Shown piece after piece: positions 9,304 through 19,550 of a stretch of 64,000 bases of DNA. Location: the NCBI GenBank assembly GCA_965237985.1, contig OZ250161.1, forward strand, positions 1,488,001 through 1,552,000, read 5' to 3'. The notes under the pieces were generated by a model, which made no database searches, had not been told where the DNA came from, and saw nothing but the letters and a program-made list of their open reading frames with translations. Within the stretch, counting starts at the first letter, position 1. Every line of letters starts with the position of its first letter. The translations under genes were made by a program, and so were the position numbers. The DNA is from G965212025 sp965237985. Its GTDB lineage: Bacteria; Pseudomonadota; Gammaproteobacteria; Poriferisulfidales; Oxydemutatoraceae.

Positions 9304-10394
9304 AGTTCTACCGACACAACGGTGTCCTTTGTGCTTGAGGTGAAGGATCAGCTTGGGGCCACAGACCGTGCAACCGTGATAGTCACTGTGGGAGAAACCA
9401 CCCCGACGATCAATAAGCTAGCCAGCCCGTTTCTAATATCATATGGGACATCAGCCCGGTATACATTCAGTGCAACAGACCGGAGTTTGGGGGAAAGTAA
9501 ATTTCTGAAGTGGTCATCGTCGTCCCCCGACAATGTTGTCGTGATGATTCCTACAGACCCAGGTGCTGAGGTGGTTGTCACCACAACTCTGAAGCGGGAT
9601 ATTCGCTTCCTACTTGAGGTGAAGGATCAACTTGGGGCCACAGACCGTGCAACCGTGATAGTCACTGTGTGAGAAACCACCCCGACGACCCCGACGATCA
9701 ATAAGCCAGCCAGCCCGTTTCTAATATCATATGGGACATCAGACCGAAGTTTGGGGGAAAGTAAATTTCTGAAGTGGTCATCGTCGTCCCCCGACAATGT
9801 TGTCGTGATGATTCCTACAGACCCAGGTGCTGAGGTGGTTGTCACTGCCACTTTTCAGAGTACTGGCACCCGACTTGAGGGGAGTTTTGTTCTTGAAGTG
9901 AAAAACTTGGATGGAAACGTCAGCACGAGGCCCGTTACGGTTAAAAGAAATAACGTTCCCCCCGTGGTCACCTATCAAGATAGAACTTTCCAAGGGCCTG
10001 AAGCCTCGACGACGCCAGTGAGCATTCTTTTGCGATTTGGCGCGACTTCGACACGAATCAAGTTTGAGGTGCTGTAGACCTGGTCGGTGAGCCTGCAGAG
10101 GGCTTCACATCGTTTGTGTGGACCATCCCTGGATCTCCGCGTTGCTCAACCGCAACTTTTATTTTAACTTCTGGTTCTTCGTCAAGGGCGACAGGCGAAA
10201 GCGTCGTAGTTGAGTTTGAAGTTCCAGAAGAGGCGTCCGTGATGGACCGCAGCTTTACCGTCCTGGTCAGTGATGGTCGAGATGCAAACGACTTTAGTGA
10301 TGTCCCCGTGATTATTGGATTTGCTGCTGCTGCTCCGAGTCTGTCGTTCAGGGTCAGAGTGTTTCTGGGCGGCGCTGTCCGCCAGGACGATTGA
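9304..10394 (+). pseudogene. Ig-like/PKD-type repeat surface protein, 3' part (broken)
   Basis: Coding resumes as STDTTVSFVLEVKDQLGATD, the same repeat type as upstream. A stop TGA at 9670-9672 sits where the sister copy has GGA. A second frame runs to 10077 (FVLEVKNLDGNVSTRPVTV), and a third holds SFVWTIPGSP and DRSFTVLVSDGRDANDF. The pieces read in order, so this is the interrupted downstream part of the gene left of the insert. Nothing after about 10390 resembles it. Confidence 0.7.
9333..9850 (+). repeat. tandem duplication of one Ig-like module (two copies)
   Basis: The segment starting CTTGAGGTGAAGGATCA at 9333 recurs at 9612. The second copy has lost about 26 bases present near 9460-9485, gained an extra CCCCGACGA, and carries the stop at 9670. 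Both run to GAGGTGGTTGTCAC. Near identity elsewhere suggests a fairly recent duplication. Confidence 0.85.
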
Positions 10395-11700
10395 TATCAG
10401 CGCTGTTCGGGAGACAAATATCTGCCCGGTCAGAGCTTTGTTCTGAAATAAAGCCGCTCTGATTTGTGGTGCGGATGTCGAGTTGTGGAATTCACACCAC
10501 CACTGGGGAGAGTTGGTGGCAGAGTCCCTTTACCGAAGCTGAAAATATATGGTGGTTGGTCGTCAGCAGGCTTGACAGAGGGTTTTATGGTGAGATGCAG
10601 CGCGCGATTTCATGGGCCAGGACTATGTGTAGAACCAGGTCAGCATACCTTTAAGACAAAAAAAGAGCAGCCCGGTGGCAGACCGGTCTGGCATGGGGTG
10701 TGTTGCAGAGACTTGCTGGTGTCAGGGTTCATTGGGGCCGACCCTGTGGTCTGGGTCGGGTGGTATGGTGCTCAGATGATGTGCCGGATTATGAGCATTT
10801 GTTTGGGCGGAAAACTGGCACTGGTCGGGGGCGTATAGGTTTCGTCGGTTGCTGACCTCCCATGGCTGCCAGCCAGGTGCAGTCTTTTAAGAGCCGGGCA
10901 AGGATTTGTCTCCAGGTGGGAGAACGACAAGTGGGGTTTGCGATTCTTCGGGCAGCGAATGCAGCGAAAAACAGAACCCGAGTGTTGTGGCGGTAGGTGA
11001 GCTGTCTGTGTTCCCGTAGAGGTCATCTGGTCAAAAATTCATTTGCCTCAGTCGAGTCCGAGGAGTCTATTTTTCACCGGATTCCGAGGGTATTTTGGCT
11101 CATCTCCAAAAGAGATTTACGGCTCAGGAAATGCATCTGACAGTAGCCAGACAGAAGAATCGATTGATGGACTGTGAAATTCAAGCGGCTTGATCAGAAA
11201 TTCGATTTATTCAAGACCCACTCCCTGGACAATTTCGCAAGGGCACGACTTTTCACACATGACCTCGGTATGGATTGTTTCCATTTCCAGGCCTCTTTGT
11301 TGCCCTCCACTGCATGAGGTTTCTGTTTACTGGCCTCTTTGTTGCGTAGCCTTGACTACAGCCGCGTATATCCTGGTATTCTGCCGGCAAAACCAAGACT
11401 AAACTTCACCACTATAGTTTCAAACCGTGTAATCCCTTGCTACAGAACTACATCATCCATACTTTCTCTACCTTTGTTGCCACAAATGACCACCGAGAAG
11501 GATCCGTACCTTTTTTTGCCGGATGGGCTATTGATGGTTTCTGCCGCAGCAAACGGGAGTGCTTCTCCATAAGCCCTGAACCGGTTTGCGGGAAAACTCC
11601 GTCGCACTCCCGCGCTGCACTGTCATTATGAAATGTGGCAGGCAATCGGATGCTGACCCCGGTTGGTTTCGGACAGTCACGGTTTTGCAGGACCTTCAGA
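10395..11700. other. long gap, no gene recognised
   Basis: About 1.3 kb with only short, unconvincing frames on both strands. No repeat, RNA gene or family signature was seen. It probably contains the eroded end of the Ig-like gene followed by relic sequence. Confidence 0.5.
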
Positions 11701-12630
11701 TTACGATTTTTTCAAAGTGCTTTGTTTTCGGGCACGTGGATGTGATTTGTCATAGACCGCCGCGAGATGCTGAAAATCAAGATGGGTATAAATTTGCGTG
11801 GTGCTGATATTGGTGTGGCCCAAAAGTTCTTGAACCGCCCGTAATTCTCCTGAAGATTCGAGGAGATGGCTGGCAAAGGAATGCCTGAGCATGTGCGGGT
11901 GCAGATGCTTGCCCAGATGGTATTTTCTCGCCAGTCTGGCAAGCCTGATTTGCACGTTTTTCGGCGTCATCCGCTTTCCGTTTCGCGAAATGAAAAGCGC
12001 TTTTTCTCCGGACCGGGCATAACGGTTTCGTATTGGCAGCCAACGCATAATCGCCAGACATGCGTGGTGTCCGACCGGCATTTCTCGTTGCTTGTTGCCT
12101 TTTCCTGTAACCCGAATATTTCCCTGTCTGCGCGATTGTGCGGCTCCTAAATTCAAGTCTTCAAGATTGCATGAAATCAGTTCCGACAGCCGCAGCCCCG
12201 AAGAATAGCCCAGTTCAACGATGGCTTGGTCACGAACTTCCAAAGGGTCACAGCTTTTCTTGTCAAGCAACAGTGAAATCTCTTCACAGCTCAGTGTGCC
12301 CGGCAGCCGTTTTATCGCACGTGGAGCATGAAGCCCGGTAGTGGGGTTGTCTGAAGCCAGGTTCGTGGCCACGCAGTAGCGATAAAAACCACGTAAGCTC
12401 GATGCTTGGCGCTGTAAAGTACGACCGCTTATGTTTTGGGCAGAGCGGTGAGCGAGATAGCCTCGCAGCACTTCTTGGTCGGCGGTGCGCCAGTCCTCCC
12501 CCATCTTTTTCAGGAAAGCAGCAAAGCTTTGCAGGTCGCGCCGATAACTCGCTACCGTGTTCCGGGCACAAAAGCGCTCGTTGGCAAGCATGCTTGAATA
12601 TTTTGAAAGCGCGTCGGCAAAGCTGACCAT
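11701..12630 (-). CDS. xerC: tyrosine recombinase XerC
   Basis: XerC and XerD resolve chromosome dimers at dif near division. This 309-residue protein has the N-terminal SAM-like core-binding domain and the C-terminal catalytic domain. All catalytic residues are present: R147 (SSGLRLSEL), K177 (GKGNK), H246 and R249 (HMLRHSF), H272 (LGHTN) and the nucleophile Y281 (IYTHLDF). The tail LDFQHLAAVYDKSHPRA is characteristic of XerC rather than XerD. The gene is last in a minus-strand operon after dapF and DUF484, the usual gammaproteobacterial order. Its start lies 4 bases past the DUF484 stop. No lesions were seen. Confidence 0.95.
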   Translation of the reverse strand: MVSFADALSKYSSMLANERFCARNTVASYRRDLQSFAAFLKKMGEDWRTADQEVLRGYLAHRSAQNISGRTLQRQASSLRGFYRYCVATNLASDNPTTGLHAPRAIKRLPGTLSCEEISLLLDKKSCDPLEVRDQAIVELGYSSGLRLSELISCNLEDLNLGAAQSRRQGNIRVTGKGNKQREMPVGHHACLAIMRWLPIRNRYARSGEKALFISRNGKRMTPKNVQIRLARLARKYHLGKHLHPHMLRHSFASHLLESSGELRAVQELLGHTNISTTQIYTHLDFQHLAAVYDKSHPRARKQSTLKKS

Positions 12631-12634
12631 CTGA

Positions 12635-13405
12635 TTATTCTTCCAGTTCCGCTGATGAAGTGACTGTAACCCCGATTAGTGTGCCAAGCTGTGTCAGAAA
12701 CATGGTTCCCATACCTGGGACGAAATGTCTGGGGTCGGGACTGCTCAGTGACAGCACTGCAACCGGAGTTTTTTTGTCGGAGCAGATGACCGGGACCACC
12801 ACGGTGGAAGCCAGTCCATCGACAGGTTTGCCAAACAATGCGATTTTTTGTGCATCGTTTAACGGTTCGCAGGTGGGAGCCCCATTTCTGAATACCCGGC
12901 GAAGCAGCCCGGCCACACGTCCATCACTGATATTGATCGTCTTGCCCAAATAGATGGTGCGGGGTTCATGGTTGCTGAAACTATCCAGCCAGCTGAGTGC
13001 AAAGCGCAGGTCCGGGAAAAACCTATTGAGCACGTTTCGACATATTTGACTCGTAGCCAGGGTGCCTGGATAAACGCCCGTCTGTTCCTTTAATGTTTTC
13101 AAGCTTTCTTTGAGGAGGCTGATAGACAAGGTATGGAGGCAAAAAGCCGCTTTTTGATTGGCGTCTGCCAACCTTGTCCACGAGTTCAGTTTTTTGTGCA
13201 ATTGCGAATTTGTTTTGCGCAGGAGGTGAATTTGTTTTTCCTGCAGGGAAGCGATATTTTCGGCTTCAAATGCAATCTGTACATGGGTCAGCAATTCCGG
13301 ATGTTTCTTCAAAATGTCCGGATTCTTTCGCAGCCAGGAGATGGCAATATCTTCTTCGGAGCGATATTTCCCGGAGTCGTTTTTGAGCGGCTTTTCTTTA
13401 GTCAT
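12635..13405 (-). CDS. DUF484 family protein (YigA-like)
   Basis: This 256-residue protein has the DUF484 layout. An N-terminal helical segment (AISWLRKNPDILKKHPELL) and a coiled stretch are followed by a GAF-like domain with SGRV-type turns (here ISDGRVAGLLRRVF) and a final VAVLSLSSPDPRHFVPGMGT motif. The biochemical role of the family is unknown; the position between dapF and xerC is conserved across gammaproteobacteria. The start ATG overlaps the dapF stop by 8 bases, so translation is probably coupled. Confidence 0.88.
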   Translation of the reverse strand: MTKEKPLKNDSGKYRSEEDIAISWLRKNPDILKKHPELLTHVQIAFEAENIASLQEKQIHLLRKTNSQLHKKLNSWTRLADANQKAAFCLHTLSISLLKESLKTLKEQTGVYPGTLATSQICRNVLNRFFPDLRFALSWLDSFSNHEPRTIYLGKTINISDGRVAGLLRRVFRNGAPTCEPLNDAQKIALFGKPVDGLASTVVVPVICSDKKTPVAVLSLSSPDPRHFVPGMGTMFLTQLGTLIGVTVTSSAELEE

Positions 13406-14222
13406 CGCACCACGTTCCGGTAAAGACTTTTACGGGCTGCACAAATATTTCCACCTTGCCCGAAGTGGCAGGGCAGTGCACTTTTGTCGTACCTCCGGGA
13501 ACCGCGACAGATACATGCTCGTTCAGCAACCGCCACTTTCTACCAATAGACACCGCGGCGCAGGCACCGCTGCCACAAGCCATGGTTTCGCCGCTACCAC
13601 GTTCAAAAACACGCAGGCGAATTTGTCCGGGTGACAGAATCTGCATGCCTCCGACATTGACTCCTTCCGGGAAATCAGAGTTTGCCTGGAGTGCTTCTCC
13701 AAGCTCTTGTAATGGTGCTTCCGTGATATCGGAAAAAACCACCACGGCGTGCGGATTGCCTAAATTAACGAGCCCTGCCTGATACTCTGTTCTACCCATG
13801 CGAAAAGTGGCACGGCCATTGCGGATTTTCCCAAGATAGGGGATTTTGTCTGCCCGGAACTCTGGCGTTCCAATTTTGGCGGCAACCAGGCCACCACTCA
13901 AGAGTCGCAAAAATACTTTTTGTTTTCCAATTGCAAGCTGAATGTCATCTGTTTCGCATAAGTCGTGCTCATGCAGAAAACTGGCAACGCAACATACACC
14001 GTTTCCGCATTGTTGTGCCCGGGACCCGTCGGGATTGAAAATTTTCAGTCTGCCGTGCATTTGTGAATGTGGCGACAGCCACAGGAGCTGGTCAAAACCG
14101 ATGCCGGTATTCCGGTTTGCCCACTGGCGCACCTGCCCGGTGGATGGCTTTCTGGTTTGAGGCGGTGCGAGCACGATCATGAAATGGTTGCCGTTGACGT
14201 GGTATTTGGAAAAATTAACCAT
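13398..14222 (-). CDS. dapF: diaminopimelate epimerase DapF
   Basis: DapF converts LL- to meso-diaminopimelate for lysine and peptidoglycan; MurE in this same window uses the product. The 274-residue length is normal. The two catalytic cysteines are C72 (QQCGNGVCC) and C216 (ETMACGSGAC), with NLGNPHAVV and the ERG substrate loop between them. The N-terminal motif, usually HGLGNDF, reads HVNGNHF; the Asn is kept but the Asp is His, a mild oddity. It is first in the minus-strand operon with DUF484 and xerC. The frame is intact. Confidence 0.95.
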   Translation of the reverse strand: MVNFSKYHVNGNHFMIVLAPPQTRKPSTGQVRQWANRNTGIGFDQLLWLSPHSQMHGRLKIFNPDGSRAQQCGNGVCCVASFLHEHDLCETDDIQLAIGKQKVFLRLLSGGLVAAKIGTPEFRADKIPYLGKIRNGRATFRMGRTEYQAGLVNLGNPHAVVVFSDITEAPLQELGEALQANSDFPEGVNVGGMQILSPGQIRLRVFERGSGETMACGSGACAAVSIGRKWRLLNEHVSVAVPGGTTKVHCPATSGKVEIFVQPVKVFTGTWCDD

Positions 14223-14676
14223 GGCCTGTCACGAGTGCTCTCTGATCTGCCTGTTTTTCGTACCCGGGTCAGCGATTATGGGGAGTTTCTTGCTGATGGA
14301 TACATTTGCCATCCTGTTTTGCCAGCAATCAGCTCACCTTGCCTGTCGTCGGCCCTTCTCCTCGTAACGATCGGCACGCGGTTTTCATGTTTGCAAACTC
14401 GTTGCCAGGCGAGGAATTATGAAGCTCATGTTTTGGGTATTTTCTCATGACGGTGAGTGTGCCGATGTTCATCTGTTCTGCAACTGTCATGCGGGGTAGG
14501 TCTTGTTGCCTGCTCTTCGTGCTCAGCTTCGGTCGGCGGCAAGTGGCCCTGTTCGATCCGCGGCAAACTCAGTGCCAGACAGGTTTTTTCGGATGGCTCG
14601 TGAACTGCATTGATAAAAAGTCGTGGGAAAGGCAATGGCGGATGAGTGGAGTCAGCTTGAACAACAGGCTGGCAAC
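14223..14676. other. gap without a recognisable gene
   Basis: No frame here resembles a known protein. It leads into the 270-base tandem repeat and presumably contains the dapF promoter near 14223-14300, which I could not place. Confidence 0.45.
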
Positions 14677-15217
14677 TGTCTGAATTATGTACCAGTTCAT
14701 GAAGTTTTTCGTCGGACTCCCCGCTTTGTACCTACAGGAGACGACTATTGTCCACATATCACGACCTTGTTGCCATCGCTACTGAAACTTTCCTCCAAAT
14801 GAGGATACGATAGGCGCAACCACACGCCGGTTCCGGGGTGTGCCTCGTGAAGCGAGTGAGAATGGGGTGCGCCGGGGAGCGTCACTTTCGTCCAGCAGAG
14901 ATGACGGAACACCAAAACAGGGGAGATGTTTTTAGGGATGCGCCGATGTCTGAATTATGCACCAGTTCATGAAGTTTTTCGTCGGATTCCCCACTTTTGT
15001 ACCTACAGAAGACGACCATTATCCACACATCACGACCTTGTTGCCATCGCTACTGAGACTTTCCTCCAAATGAGGATACGATGGGCGCAACCACACGCCG
15101 GTTCCGGGGTGTTCCTCGTGAGGCGAGTGAGAACGGGGTGTGCCGGGGAGTGTCACTCTCGCCCAGCAGAAATGACGGAACACCAAAACAGGGGAGATGT
15201 TTTTAGGGATGCGCCGA
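14677..15217 (+). repeat. two-copy tandem repeat (about 270 bp unit) upstream of rpoZ
   Basis: A unit starting TGTCTGAATTATG occurs at 14677 and 14947, and both copies end in TTTTTAGGGATGCGCCGA. The copies differ by scattered single-base changes (over ten), so they are older than other arrays in the window. No coding sense was found. The downstream copy ends about 170 bases before rpoZ. Confidence 0.88.
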
Positions 15218-15389
15218 TTCCTGTGAACGGTGGAAGGAGAGAAACAAGCGATGACACAATCAGTCGCTGAACCGATTTCTGGATATTGTTCTTTGCCGGG
15301 GACCAGGGTAGCATAGCTTCCTGTTTGGGGGCATAAATCGTAGTGTTTGGTTGCCCTTGCAGTTCGTGGTCTGGTAAGGGGGGTGCAGC

Positions 15390-15800
15390 TTGGCGAGAGT
15401 AACCGTAGAAGATTGTTTGGGTCTGGTTGGCAACCAGTTCAAACTGGTGTTGATTGCAAGTCACAGGGCAAGAATGCTGTTGAATGGTGAAAAACCTTTG
15501 ATCAAGACCGAGGGTGAGAAACCAGGCGTCATCGCTTTGCGTGAAATCTCGGCAGGACTCGTTGATGAAAAAATTCTCAAGCAACCATCTGGCCGGTCAA
15601 GGGGAGATGGCGAGTATCCAAGGTTCCTGACTGATCCGGAACCAGACACTAGTTTCTACCTGGATGGTGACGCCCCCACAACGACCATGCCCGCGCCTCC
15701 AGATAGCGAGGAGCTGACGGAACCGGGTGATTCTGCGTCATACAAGCCAGGCGAGGATCCGGACGGCAACCCAGCCCCGCCCGAAAGTCTGGAGAACTGA
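15390..15800 (+). CDS. rpoZ: RNA polymerase omega subunit RpoZ with an unusual C-terminal extension
   Basis: Omega assists RNA polymerase assembly and forms part of one ppGpp site. The start is a TTG, chosen because MARVTVEDCLGLVGNQF matches the family N-terminus exactly there and a strong AAGGGGGG ribosome site precedes it. Core motifs RAR and VIALREISAGLVDEKIL are present by about residue 65. The remaining 70 residues are a low-complexity acidic, proline-rich tail (for example DAPTTTMPAPPDSEELTEPG), making 136 residues against about 91 in E. coli. It precedes spoT, as is typical. Confidence 0.9.
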   Translation: MARVTVEDCLGLVGNQFKLVLIASHRARMLLNGEKPLIKTEGEKPGVIALREISAGLVDEKILKQPSGRSRGDGEYPRFLTDPEPDTSFYLDGDAPTTTMPAPPDSEELTEPGDSASYKPGEDPDGNPAPPESLEN

Positions 15801-15826
15801 CTCCGATTTCCCAGGCCCTTTCATCA

Positions 15827-18016
15827 ATGGCAGGAGAAGGGGCAACAAGTATTCTGTTGGGTGAACCTCCAGAAACAGAAACAGCAGAGCTTGTTGCGGT
15901 TGCCTGTGATGAACTGTACCAAGTGCTTGCCACAAGCTGCAGTGAGTCTGAGCTGGACAAAGTCAGGAAAGCGTGCGCGTTCAGTGCTGCTGCGCACGAA
16001 GGACAAATGCGCTTGTCGGGGGAGCCCTTTATAACACATCCTTTGCAGGTCGCAGTCACGATGGCACGGCTGGGTATGGACTGCGACAGCATAGTCGCCG
16101 GGATATTGCATGACACGGTTGAAGACACCACGGTCACCATTGGGCAGATCAGGGAGAATTTTGGCAACACAGTAGCCAACATTGTTGCCGGAGTCAGCAA
16201 AATAGAAGGTCTGCAGTTTGCTGATCGCCAAGTTAAACAGGCGAAAAACTTCCAGAAAATGATGCTGGCCATGACCGGGGACGTGCGGGTCATACTCGTC
16301 AAGCTTGCTGACCGTTTGCACAATATGCGGACCATCTGTTACATCCCGCTTTCCAAACGCAGGTTCATTGCCAGGGAGACGCTGGAAATTTATGCCCCTA
16401 TTGCCCGGCGGCTGGGCATGAACAAAGTGGGCAGAGAACTGGAAAACCTGGGTTTTTCGTCGCTCTACCCTTTACGCCACAAAATAATCAGAAAAGCGCT
16501 TGCCACGCTGTTTGAAAGCCGTAGGAAATTGCTTTCCAAGGTGCAACGGCGGCTGACGACCGTGTTACGGAAAGCCGGCATCAGGCACAAAATCCATATG
16601 CGCTACAAACGCCCTTACAGTGTGTATTGCAAAATGCGCCGCAAGGGTCGTGCCTTTTCCGGAGTAATGGATGTTTTTGCTTTACGGGTGATAGTTGGGA
16701 CAGTGGACGAATGTTTCAGCACACTGGGGCTGGTTCATGGGATTCACCGACCGGTTCCCGGCCGGTTCAAAGATTATATTTCTCTTCCCAAAGAAAACGG
16801 CTACCAGTCGCTGCATACGGTTCTGGTGCTGCCGGGGGTGAGCTTTATGGAGATGCAGATCCGTACTGCAGCGATGGATCAGGTTGCCGAAGAAGGGATT
16901 GCCGCTCACGCCTCGTACAAGCTTGGCGAGAAAGAACCATTGTCGGCAAACTATCTCAAAGTGCGCGCATGGGCAAGAAACCTGCTGGAAACGAAGCAGC
17001 ATCCTGCCAAAGATTCCCTGGATTTCTTTGAAGATGCCAAGCTGGATTTTTATGTGGACGAGGTTCACGTTTTTACCCCGCAGGGGAGGATTATGGTTTT
17101 ACCGCATGGTGCGCGGGTCATTGATTTTGCTTTTGCTGTGCATACGGACGTGGGGCTCAGTTGCCTGACGGCACTGGTGGATCAGCAACAGGTCCCATTA
17201 AGCGAAGAATTGCGCAATGGCCAAACCGTTGAAATCAAGATAGCGGCGCATGCGCATCCGGAACCGGAATGGCTGGGCTTTGCGATGACTGCCAAAGCCC
17301 GCAGCGCAATCCGTGGTTACCTAAAAAACATGCGTGAAGAGCAATCCGTGTTCCTTGGAAAGCGTTTGCTGAGCAGGGCATTGGCACAACGTGGCACCAG
17401 TTTGGAGGATATTGCGTCGGACATTCGTGACGCGGCATTGCGTGAGTACGGTTTTACTGAAATGACCGATCTGCTTCGCGAAATCGGGTTGGGCAGGCAG
17501 TTGCCTGCTTTGGTTGCTCTGTGCCTGGTGGGCACGCAAGTGTCCGGGTCGGGCGAGCCTGGCTCTGTGGCTTCCTTGCCAATTGTCGGAACGGAAGGAT
17601 TTGTGGTGAATTACGCGCGCTGTTGCTATCCCATTCCCGGAGATCAGATATGCGGCAAACTGAGTGCTGAAAAGGGGTTGGTTGTACACCGGATCAGGTG
17701 CCGGAACCTCGGGCGCAAGCAACATAAAAATATGTCTTTTATTTCATTGCACTGGTCCCTGCAGCAAGATGTGGAGTGCGAATTCCCAGTGGTGGTCAAA
17801 GTGGAAGTCATGCACAAACGCGGGGTGCTCGCCGTCATTGCAGGCCGGATTTCAGAAGCCAAATCCAATATAGAAAATATTGCTCTGGAAGAGAAGTCGG
17901 GTTCTTTTGCTGTCCTGACATTTACTTTAAGCGTTAAAAACGAGGTGCATCTGGAGAAAATTCTGCGTCGTGTCCGCTCCGCAGGCAAGGGCATCCGTGC
18001 CTCACGCGCTTTTTGA
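15827..18016 (+). CDS. spoT: bifunctional (p)ppGpp synthetase/hydrolase SpoT
   Basis: SpoT makes and degrades the alarmone (p)ppGpp. The 729 residues show an HD hydrolase domain with intact metal and catalytic residues (H71, H95-D96, E99-D100 in HDTVED, D162 in KLADRLHN). A RelA-type synthetase follows (VMDVFALRVIVG, KDYISLPKENGYQSLH, EMQIRT), then TGS (VHVFTPQGRIMVLP), a central region and a C-terminal ACT domain. Retention of HDTVED argues for SpoT rather than a hydrolase-dead RelA. It lies 26 bases after rpoZ. The ATG has no strong ribosome site, so coupling to rpoZ is likely. ridA follows only after a 1.1 kb gap. Confidence 0.95.
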   Translation: MAGEGATSILLGEPPETETAELVAVACDELYQVLATSCSESELDKVRKACAFSAAAHEGQMRLSGEPFITHPLQVAVTMARLGMDCDSIVAGILHDTVEDTTVTIGQIRENFGNTVANIVAGVSKIEGLQFADRQVKQAKNFQKMMLAMTGDVRVILVKLADRLHNMRTICYIPLSKRRFIARETLEIYAPIARRLGMNKVGRELENLGFSSLYPLRHKIIRKALATLFESRRKLLSKVQRRLTTVLRKAGIRHKIHMRYKRPYSVYCKMRRKGRAFSGVMDVFALRVIVGTVDECFSTLGLVHGIHRPVPGRFKDYISLPKENGYQSLHTVLVLPGVSFMEMQIRTAAMDQVAEEGIAAHASYKLGEKEPLSANYLKVRAWARNLLETKQHPAKDSLDFFEDAKLDFYVDEVHVFTPQGRIMVLPHGARVIDFAFAVHTDVGLSCLTALVDQQQVPLSEELRNGQTVEIKIAAHAHPEPEWLGFAMTAKARSAIRGYLKNMREEQSVFLGKRLLSRALAQRGTSLEDIASDIRDAALREYGFTEMTDLLREIGLGRQLPALVALCLVGTQVSGSGEPGSVASLPIVGTEGFVVNYARCCYPIPGDQICGKLSAEKGLVVHRIRCRNLGRKQHKNMSFISLHWSLQQDVECEFPVVVKVEVMHKRGVLAVIAGRISEAKSNIENIALEEKSGSFAVLTFTLSVKNEVHLEKILRRVRSAGKGIRASRAF

Positions 18017-19120
18017 AGCTGGTTCCCTGTGCAATTCCATGCCTGGTGTCAGAGCCACCAAGCATGACAAACGAATGATATCGCTGCCGCATGGTTTGTC
18101 TTGTCACGACGTTGCGTCTTGGGGGAACTCAAATCTCTAATCAGGCTGCGGAACATGGTCTGGTTTGTTGTCCGCCGACGGTTCTCGAGATTCCGCGCCT
18201 GTCGTGCACCGGAAGTCAGGGCTGCAGCTCCCCTTGGTGCCGGGTCTTCTTCATCTCTTTTGTGATCTTTTTCTGCTGAGGGACATGGCAGTCAGGCAAC
18301 TGGGTCAAGTCTGCTGCGCCGGCCACATGCGCATTTCGATGCGAAGCGAGTTCTTTGTCTTTGTTTGCCCTCCTGGACCGGAAGAAACGGAAGATTCCTG
18401 GTCGAGTCATTGTCGAACCCTCTGGACAATTGCTTCTCAGTTGAGTCACTACGGCCCCCGGGCAAGCCAGAGATCTTCAACACTGAACCCAGGTTTTTAA
18501 TTCAGCAGACTGTCTTTCGCCGATCGCTTGTCGGCAGCAGCTGTCCGGATTTTCATGACCGGCAGAGGACGCTGAATTAACCAGGGTACCGTGGAGAGAT
18601 TCTGGTGCTCGTTTCAATACGAGAAAATCTACCGGCAGGAACTGGATGAGACAGCTGGGTGTGCCATCGCTTACCGGGTTGCTTACGACGATAGCGACAG
18701 GCCCACACGGCCACTTGGTTGGTTCCAGAGGAGCCTTGTCGAAAAGGCCAGACTGTGGGCCGGTTGGACGAAAGCCTTGCACGAAGGATGATGCGGCGTG
18801 ATCAGGCAACCGAAATCTACCTTAAGAAAGCGGACAAACTGTCTGAAGAACCACGGCTACCGCACCGTATACTGGACAGGTTCCAGCATGGTGGCAGATG
18901 GGTTGAAAAGCGAGCATTTTCGAATAGGCTGGAGCAGACATGACGGGTTTGAACGTACGAATACCCCAAATTGTTGGATGGATGATCTAATAAGGCTTAT
19001 AGTAGCGCTGACCCTGTTTCCCACTGACAGGGTGGTCGTGTTGTTACGGGTTTGTGGGTTTCGTTTTATGCCAAAACGTTCCTGATAAAGTCCGTTCTCT
19101 GTTTTGAGAGGTAGCTGTTT
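18017..19120. other. 1.1 kb relic gap between spoT and ridA
   Basis: The short frames on both strands look like chance. In related genomes spoT and ridA are close, so this is either inserted relic DNA or a lost gene. No repeat or mobile-element signature was seen. Confidence 0.5.
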
Positions 19121-19543
19121 ATGATTCCAATTCACACCCATGAAGCGCCACAGGCGATCGGTGCCTATTCACAGGCGGTTCGCGCTGGCGACAGTGTCTA
19201 TATTTCAGGGCAAATCCCCCTGCACCCGCGTGATATGAAAATCGTTGAGGGAGGTTTTGAGAACCAGGCACACCGGGTTTTTCGCAATATGCGGGCCATA
19301 GCTCGTGCGGCGCACGGCGATCTCGGACAGATAGTGAAAATTACGGTTTACTTGACCGATCTTGAGAATTTCGTGGTACTGAACGAAGTGATGTCGGAGT
19401 ACTTTACGCCCCCTTTTCCCGCACGTGCAGCGGTTGAGGTCAGTGCCCTCCCCAAACAGGCTTTGCTTGAAGCAGATGCCATTCTTTGGTTGACGCCTGT
19501 TCCCGATGCCGGGGAGAAAAGCGGTTATCATCCAGAGAAGTAG
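19121..19543 (+). CDS. ridA: RidA family reactive enamine/imine deaminase
   Basis: RidA hydrolyses reactive 2-aminoacrylate made by pyridoxal-phosphate enzymes. The protein is 140 residues, slightly longer than the usual 128 through a short tail. It shows the trimeric YjgF fold motifs: QAIGAYSQAVRAGD, YISGQIPL, NMRAIARAAHGDLGQIVK, and the active-site Arg in PARAAVEVSALP. A GAGAGGTAG-type ribosome site precedes the ATG. It is the usual third member of the rpoZ-spoT-ridA set and converges on radC with 7 bases between stops. Confidence 0.94.
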   Translation: MIPIHTHEAPQAIGAYSQAVRAGDSVYISGQIPLHPRDMKIVEGGFENQAHRVFRNMRAIARAAHGDLGQIVKITVYLTDLENFVVLNEVMSEYFTPPFPARAAVEVSALPKQALLEADAILWLTPVPDAGEKSGYHPEK

Positions 19544-19550
19544 CGCGCAG

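Noticed and set aside
16627..17031. 134-residue frame inside spoT
   Set aside because: It is a shadow of the RelA-type synthetase coding sequence.
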